DNA of 47,541 nt from Ruminococcus sp. (GTDB lineage Bacteria; Bacillota; Clostridia; Oscillospirales; Ruminococcaceae): the NCBI GenBank assembly GCA_021205185.1, contig JAJPYB010000012.1, positions 1 to 47,541 on the forward strand, written 5' to 3'. A program made the position numbers and the translations under genes. Shown here piece by piece: positions 44,403-47,541 of the stretch; the stretch's first letter is position 1; every line of letters starts with the position of its first letter. The notes under the pieces are model-generated. The model was given only the letters and a program-made list of their open reading frames with translations. It ran no database searches and was not told where the DNA came from.

Positions 44403-44484
44403 AATATTTCCTCCTTCTTTGAGGTAACCCTCAAGATTTTAAATATTCTATTCCGCTAAAGGTTTGCGGAAAAATAAGGCAAAT

Positions 44485-46101
44485 TTAAATAACCTCTGTG
44501 TCGATATTTAGCTTCTTTGCTTTGTCAAGAAGCTTATTTATCGGACTTTCCTTGTCGCTTTGCTCGTCGTTTGAAACAGCTCTTACCCTTATAGCGTATC
44601 TTGAGCCGAGCGTTTCATAAATTGCTTCATCGAGATACTTTACATGATCCTTCAGCATCTTAATCAAAAGCTTGTTCTTGACTACTATAAGAATTATATT
44701 TTGATAAACATAAGCCGATGAATCGTTCATAAAAGCTGAGGTTGAAGGGCTTTTCTCAACAAGCCTGCTTAGTATTTCCGCCCAGTTTCCAAGCGGTTCA
44801 AAGTCCTCAGGTCGTACAGAACTCAGGTCAACCTTCGGCTTTTCTGCTGTTTGCTGATTGGTTGGAATTATCGGGTCGTACTGCTTTTTCGGTTGAGGTG
44901 CCTGAACTTCGACACTTCCTGCATTTTTAAGCTGCTCTTCAAGTCTTGAAATCCGATTTAATAGCGGCGCTATATCAACGCTTGCGCTCCCACTTGTCTG
45001 ACCAGTCGGTGCATTTACACTTTTATTTCCGCAGATTTTTACAAGTCCCATTTCAAATTGAATACGCTTGTTGGTAGCTCTTAAAAGATGCTCGTTCAGA
45101 TCTTCCAGTCCCTCAAGCTTTTCAATTATTTTCTCTAAGCTGTTGTCCTTAGCAATTTTCTCCAGCTGCTTGTACTCCTCAGGCGTACAAGCTATCAAGT
45201 CGCTGGCTTTGCCAACAGTTTTGATTATCATAGCGTTTCTCGTCTGGGAAATCAGCTCCTCACAGAGCTTTTGCATATCCTTAGACATAGAGTAAAGCTC
45301 GTTTATTCCGTTTATTGCCTTTGCAGTATCGTTAGACATAATCGCTAAAAGAATGTCAAAAACATACTCGCGTCCTGAAATTCCAACTGCCGTTGTAACC
45401 GTGTCTATTGTAACCTCGTCAGAGTATGCCGTACATTGATCTGTCATCGAAAGAGCGTCTCTCATACCGCCGTCTGAAAGCTTTGCTATAAGCTCCGCTG
45501 CATCCTCGTGAAGAACAAAACCTTCCTTTGAAGCAATATACAGCAGTCGATTTTTAATATCGTCTGGTTTAATTCTCGAAAAGTCAAAGCGTTGACATCT
45601 CGAAAGAATAGTCGGCGGAATTTTATGAACCTCAGTTGTCGCTAAAATAAACTTGATATGCTCAGGCGGCTCCTCCAAAAGCTTTAGCAACGCGTTGAAT
45701 GCGTTGTTGGAAAGCATATGAACCTCGTCGATGATATAAACCTTGTACCTTGTCTGCTCAGGCAGATAAAGCGCAGATTCTTTTAGCTGACGAACGTCGT
45801 CAACTCCCGTGTTTGAAGCGGCGTCAATTTCAACAATATCGGTAAGCGATTGATTTTCAGCAGATTTACAAATATCACACTCAAGGCAAGGCTCGCCGTC
45901 GTGCATATTCGGGCAGTTTATCGTCTTGGCAAAAATTCTCGCACAGGTGGTTTTACCTGTTCCTCTTGAGCCTGTAAACAGGTAAGCGTGAGCAGTTTTT
46001 CCTGCAATTATCTGATTTTTAAGCGTTGTCGTTATATAACTTTGTGAAACAACGTCGTCAAAGCTAAGAGGACGCCATTTTCTGTATAAAGCGCAGTACA
46101 T
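44485..46101 (-). CDS. dnaX: DNA polymerase III subunits gamma/tau
   Basis: The product has 538 aa. The AAA+ clamp-loader domain has Walker A SRGTGKTT, the four-Cys zinc site (CPNMHDGEPCLECDIC), DEVHML (Walker B) and the sensor region LSRCQRFDF. A Pro/Gln-rich linker and the C-terminal tau-like domain that contacts the polymerase follow. No obvious slippery poly-A run for a gamma form was noticed. TTGGAG precedes the ATG, and the SRP RNA gene is directly upstream on the same strand. Confidence 0.96.
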   Translation of the reverse strand: MYCALYRKWRPLSFDDVVSQSYITTTLKNQIIAGKTAHAYLFTGSRGTGKTTCARIFAKTINCPNMHDGEPCLECDICKSAENQSLTDIVEIDAASNTGVDDVRQLKESALYLPEQTRYKVYIIDEVHMLSNNAFNALLKLLEEPPEHIKFILATTEVHKIPPTILSRCQRFDFSRIKPDDIKNRLLYIASKEGFVLHEDAAELIAKLSDGGMRDALSMTDQCTAYSDEVTIDTVTTAVGISGREYVFDILLAIMSNDTAKAINGINELYSMSKDMQKLCEELISQTRNAMIIKTVGKASDLIACTPEEYKQLEKIAKDNSLEKIIEKLEGLEDLNEHLLRATNKRIQFEMGLVKICGNKSVNAPTGQTSGSASVDIAPLLNRISRLEEQLKNAGSVEVQAPQPKKQYDPIIPTNQQTAEKPKVDLSSVRPEDFEPLGNWAEILSRLVEKSPSTSAFMNDSSAYVYQNIILIVVKNKLLIKMLKDHVKYLDEAIYETLGSRYAIRVRAVSNDEQSDKESPINKLLDKAKKLNIDTEVI

Positions 46102-46135
46102 AATAAATCAACTCCAACCTGCCAAAACAACTCAA

Positions 46136-46260
46136 TCCGACATATAGGCGTACAGGCGAAACTGTGTCACACAAAACAAACTGCTTAATGCTGCTCGGTT
46201 CCCCGCCTGACATGGTTCACAGCGTTTCGTTGCACAGGACCTGCACACCTATATCTCGGA
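46136..46260 (-). ncRNA. ffs: Signal recognition particle RNA, short (4.5S-like) form
   Basis: On the minus strand the ends TCCGAGATATAGG and CCTATATGTCGGA close a long hairpin. The helix 8 core is present: ACCATGTCAGG, then CGG-GGAA-CCG with a GGAA tetraloop, then AGCAGC, the Ffh-binding signature. An additional CGAAAC/GTTTCG helix supports the fold. About 125 nt leaves no room for an Alu domain. The position just upstream of dnaX is conserved in Firmicutes. This and the hairpin at 46382-46503 account for most of the 46101-46497 gap. Confidence 0.9.
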
Positions 46261-46288
46261 TTGATAATGAACCTGTATTAACTTAATT

Positions 46289-46317
46289 ATTTTACCATAC
46301 CTGCCTGAATTTTTCAA
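46289..46317 (-). promoter_or_regulatory. SRP RNA promoter
   Basis: On the minus strand TTGAAA (46312-46317), a 17-bp spacer ending in TGG and TAAAAT (46289-46294), about 30 bp before the RNA gene. Read-through probably also expresses dnaX. Confidence 0.75.
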
Positions 46318-46381
46318 GTGCTTTTTTGCTTTTTCTTAAAAATGCAAGTTCTATAATTAAATGCAAGAGGTAACAAATTAC

Positions 46382-46503
46382 ATCTTAAACCGCTAATTGA
46401 CCTTTTGCACTATAAAAATGCAGCTGTCAAGGGCGGCGGTAGCCGTTTATTTACCCTTTACAGCTGCATTTTTATGTGCTATATAAGCGGAGCGGTTTAA
46501 GAT
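46382..46503. repeat. Large nested hairpin, possible phage origin/packaging signal or terminator
   Basis: Outer arms ATCTTAAACCGCT (46382-46394) and AGCGGTTTAAGAT (46491-46503) are perfect 13-bp inverted repeats. Inside, GCAC/GTGC and then TAAAAATGCAGCTGT (46413-46427) with ACAGCTGCATTTTTA (46460-46474) form a 15-bp stem, followed by AAGGG/CCCTT and an apical CGGC-GGTA-GCCG. The right arm overlaps the end of the leftward small gene, so it also works as that gene's terminator. Its size and layering exceed an ordinary terminator and recall the packaging/replication hairpins of filamentous phages. Confidence 0.6.
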
Positions 46504-46688
46504 TTATCTTTTAAATCTTTCAGCAGTTCATTGTTGATTTTTAGTAATTCTTTAGTTTTATGTAATTCAACGTAAATACCAATATCAATTACTAAAAATA
46601 AAATTATGATAAGTGCAATTATTATTGGTGCTCTGTTAATTAGATTTGAAATTATATCAAAGCTTATTTTGTATTCAGCTAGTACCAT
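46497..46688 (-). CDS. Small single-span membrane protein, 63 aa
   Basis: Residues ~22-42 (APIIIALIIILFLVIDIGIY) form a membrane helix, followed by a charged, Leu-rich helix (ELHKTKELLKINNELLKDLK) that could be a coiled coil. AAGGGAAGTGATT precedes the ATG, and the gene has its own strong promoter (46715-46743). It is divergent from the candidate phage genes and ends in the large hairpin. No family is recognised; on an inovirus it could be an accessory or superinfection-immunity protein. Confidence 0.6.
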   Translation of the reverse strand: MVLAEYKISFDIISNLINRAPIIIALIIILFLVIDIGIYVELHKTKELLKINNELLKDLKDKS

Positions 46689-46714
46689 TTAATCACTTCC
46701 CTTCTGCTGTAATT

Positions 46715-46743
46715 ATTATACAATGCTAATTGTCTAAAGTCAA
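46715..46743 (-). promoter_or_regulatory. Promoter of the 63-aa membrane protein gene
   Basis: On the minus strand TTGACT (46738-46743), a 17-bp spacer and TATAAT (46715-46720). A small AACATC/GATGTT hairpin lies just beyond at 46745-46761. Confidence 0.7.
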
Positions 46744-46795
46744 TAACATCTACTTGATGTTAAATAAATTTTTTAAAAAGGAGGTATCCATAATA

Positions 46796-47074
46796 ATGAC
46801 TAAGGTTATAGGATACGAATATTCAAAAGGTGAGTTCACAAGTGACAAAGGCGATGTTATTAGCTATGATAACATCAAAATCTACACGATTACAGATGTT
46901 TTTCAAAACATTGTCGGGTGTGGTTCTTCAATGCTTAAAATAAAGCGTGATGAACTGTTCAAGCTTACAGGGTTAAATAACCCAGATGATTTGCTGGACA
47001 AGGAAATTTTCCCGATTTACACACCAGTTGGAAATAGTGTTCGACTTACTTCTATTAGGATTGAGGAAAAATAA
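46796..47074 (+). CDS. Candidate phage ssDNA-binding protein, 92 aa
   Basis: The ATG at 46796 follows a perfect AAAGGAGG. The product begins MTKVIGYEYSKGEFTSDKGD, is beta-rich and has the compact OB-fold-like alternation (VISYDNIKIYTITDV, then YTPVGNSVRLTSIRIEE). In size, position and pattern it resembles the small helix-destabilising/ssDNA-binding proteins encoded just before the coat genes of filamentous phages. It is 3 bp upstream of a tiny membrane protein gene. No known family is firmly recognised, so the role is inferred mainly from gene order. Confidence 0.5.
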   Translation: MTKVIGYEYSKGEFTSDKGDVISYDNIKIYTITDVFQNIVGCGSSMLKIKRDELFKLTGLNNPDDLLDKEIFPIYTPVGNSVRLTSIRIEEK

Positions 47075-47077
47075 TCA

Positions 47078-47221
47078 ATGACAATTTATTCAGCGGATTT
47101 AGATACAATTTATGATATTTTAGTTGATATTGACGGAACTTTAAAATTTTTCGTTATCGGTTTATCAATTTTCCTTTTCTTTTATCTTTTTACACGCTGG
47201 ATTGATAATTTTCTTCGGTAA
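47078..47221 (+). CDS. Tiny single-span membrane protein, 47 aa (candidate minor coat protein)
   Basis: The product begins MTIYSADLDTIYDILVDIDG, continues with a membrane helix (FFVIGLSIFLFFYLFT, about 25-40) and ends RWIDNFLR. GAGGAAAA lies 7 bases before the ATG, and the gene starts 3 bp after the previous stop, so the two are co-transcribed. Size and shape fit gpVII/gpIX-like minor coat proteins of filamentous phages, which are similarly tiny. Function is inferred from context. Confidence 0.5.
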   Translation: MTIYSADLDTIYDILVDIDGTLKFFVIGLSIFLFFYLFTRWIDNFLR

Positions 47222-47277
47222 TAACTAGTTATTTATATATCAGTACTGTGTTTTTAATGTTTGAAAGGAGTTATTTT

Positions 47278-47475
47278 ATGCCTGTTACTACTGTTCTATT
47301 AGCTGCTGCAGACACTACTGCTATTGATTCCGCTGTTACAGATATGGTTTCAACAGTACAAGCTGTTATTACTTCAGCTTTACCGATTGTACTTCCTATT
47401 TGCGGTATTATCGTTGCTGCAGTGCTTGATTATGTTAATGCTGTGTGGAAACAAATCGAGAAATGTCAATATTGA
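47278..47475 (+). CDS. Candidate inovirus major coat protein, 65 aa
   Basis: The ATG at 47278 follows AAAGGAG at 7 bases. The product begins MPVTTVLLAAADTTAIDSAV, an Ala/Thr-rich, slightly acidic stretch, then TVQAVITSALPIVLPICGII and VAAVLDYV, a single hydrophobic helix, and ends with a short polar/basic tail (WKQIEKCQY). An acidic amphipathic front, Ala-rich helix and basic end is the pattern of filamentous phage major coat proteins, with DNA contacted by the C-terminal Lys. Such proteins share little sequence, so detection relies on form and neighbourhood. A bacteriocin-like or holin-like peptide is an alternative. Confidence 0.5.
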   Translation: MPVTTVLLAAADTTAIDSAVTDMVSTVQAVITSALPIVLPICGIIVAAVLDYVNAVWKQIEKCQY

Positions 47476-47497
47476 AGTGAGGGCGTCATAAAAACCA

Positions 47498-47526
47498 TTG
47501 TCAAACCCTTAAAAATGTGGTATATT
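47498..47526 (+). promoter_or_regulatory. Promoter at the right edge
   Basis: TTGTCA (47498-47503), a 17-bp spacer ending in TGG and TATATT (47521-47526). It would drive the next genes of the phage-like module beyond the window. Confidence 0.55.
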
Positions 47527-47541
47527 TAATATATGATAAAA

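Noticed and set aside
46369-46380. GTAACAAATTA shared with the complement of the repeats at 617-638, taken as matching element ends
   Set aside because: Only 11 AT-rich bases agree, and the copies are 46 kb apart; chance is likely.
47531-47541. ATG near the right edge as the start of a partial gene
   Set aside because: No ribosome binding site and only three codons are visible; it directly follows the -10 box.

Overview
The window looks like a chromosomal segment of a low-to-moderate GC Gram-positive anaerobe of the Clostridia, most likely a Ruminococcus-like member of the Oscillospiraceae. The evidence is the class III anaerobic ribonucleotide reductase (nrdDG), the str operon (rpsL-rpsG-fusA-tuf), a dnaX-ybaB-recR cluster with the SRP RNA gene upstream, an LTA-synthase-type sulfatase, SipW-type signal peptidases with TasA/BsaA-like secreted proteins, strong sigma-A promoters with 17-bp spacers and AGGAGG ribosome binding sites. 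No species can be named from sequence reading alone.

Layout. (1) 1-800 is accessory-looking: the 5' part of a ribbon-helix-helix-like regulator, a divergent 37-codon gene, a predicted structured antisense RNA with its own promoter and terminator, and tandem TTTGTTACTAA repeats. (2) 812-6070 holds a GH26-like glycosidase, a lipoprotein class-A-beta-lactamase-fold serine hydrolase, cyclophilin, an amidohydrolase and an orphan fumarase alpha subunit. (3) 6176-17094 is an eight-gene leftward operon of about 11 kb for surface or biofilm fibres: two TasA/BsaA-like proteins and a third secreted protein, two SipW-type signal peptidases, a PPNTG-anchored protein, a class B sortase and an 1837-residue adhesin. 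It starts from a promoter preceded by two LytTR-type repeats and has a structured 5' leader. (4) 17419-24981 is rpoB-rpoC with its own promoter. (5) 25052-35358 holds asnB, a small membrane protein, nrdDG behind an operator-rich promoter, and the str operon. (6) 35457-42402 holds ilvB, a cytoplasmic diguanylate cyclase with a sugar-binding-type sensor, tRNA-Lys, an LTA-synthase-like enzyme and rpmB. (7) 42528-46260 is the replication/repair cluster SRP RNA-dnaX-ybaB-recR-tadA, where tadA is fused to a degenerate Nudix domain. (8) From 46382 to the right edge there is a large nested hairpin followed by small genes whose order and character resemble a filamentous phage (inovirus): a candidate ssDNA-binding protein, a small single-span protein and a candidate major coat protein.

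How it fits together. Housekeeping transcription (rpoBC), translation (str operon, L28, tRNA-Lys, SRP RNA) and replication/repair genes form a stable backbone. Between and beside them sit accessory modules: the surface-fibre operon, the antisense-controlled small gene at the left edge and the inovirus-like element at the right edge. The most promising candidates for something undescribed are the antisense/RHH small-gene module, the inovirus-like module with its hairpin, and the surface-fibre operon. The second signal peptidase of that operon has no AUG/GUG/UUG start for its membrane segment and carries Asn where the catalytic His is expected.
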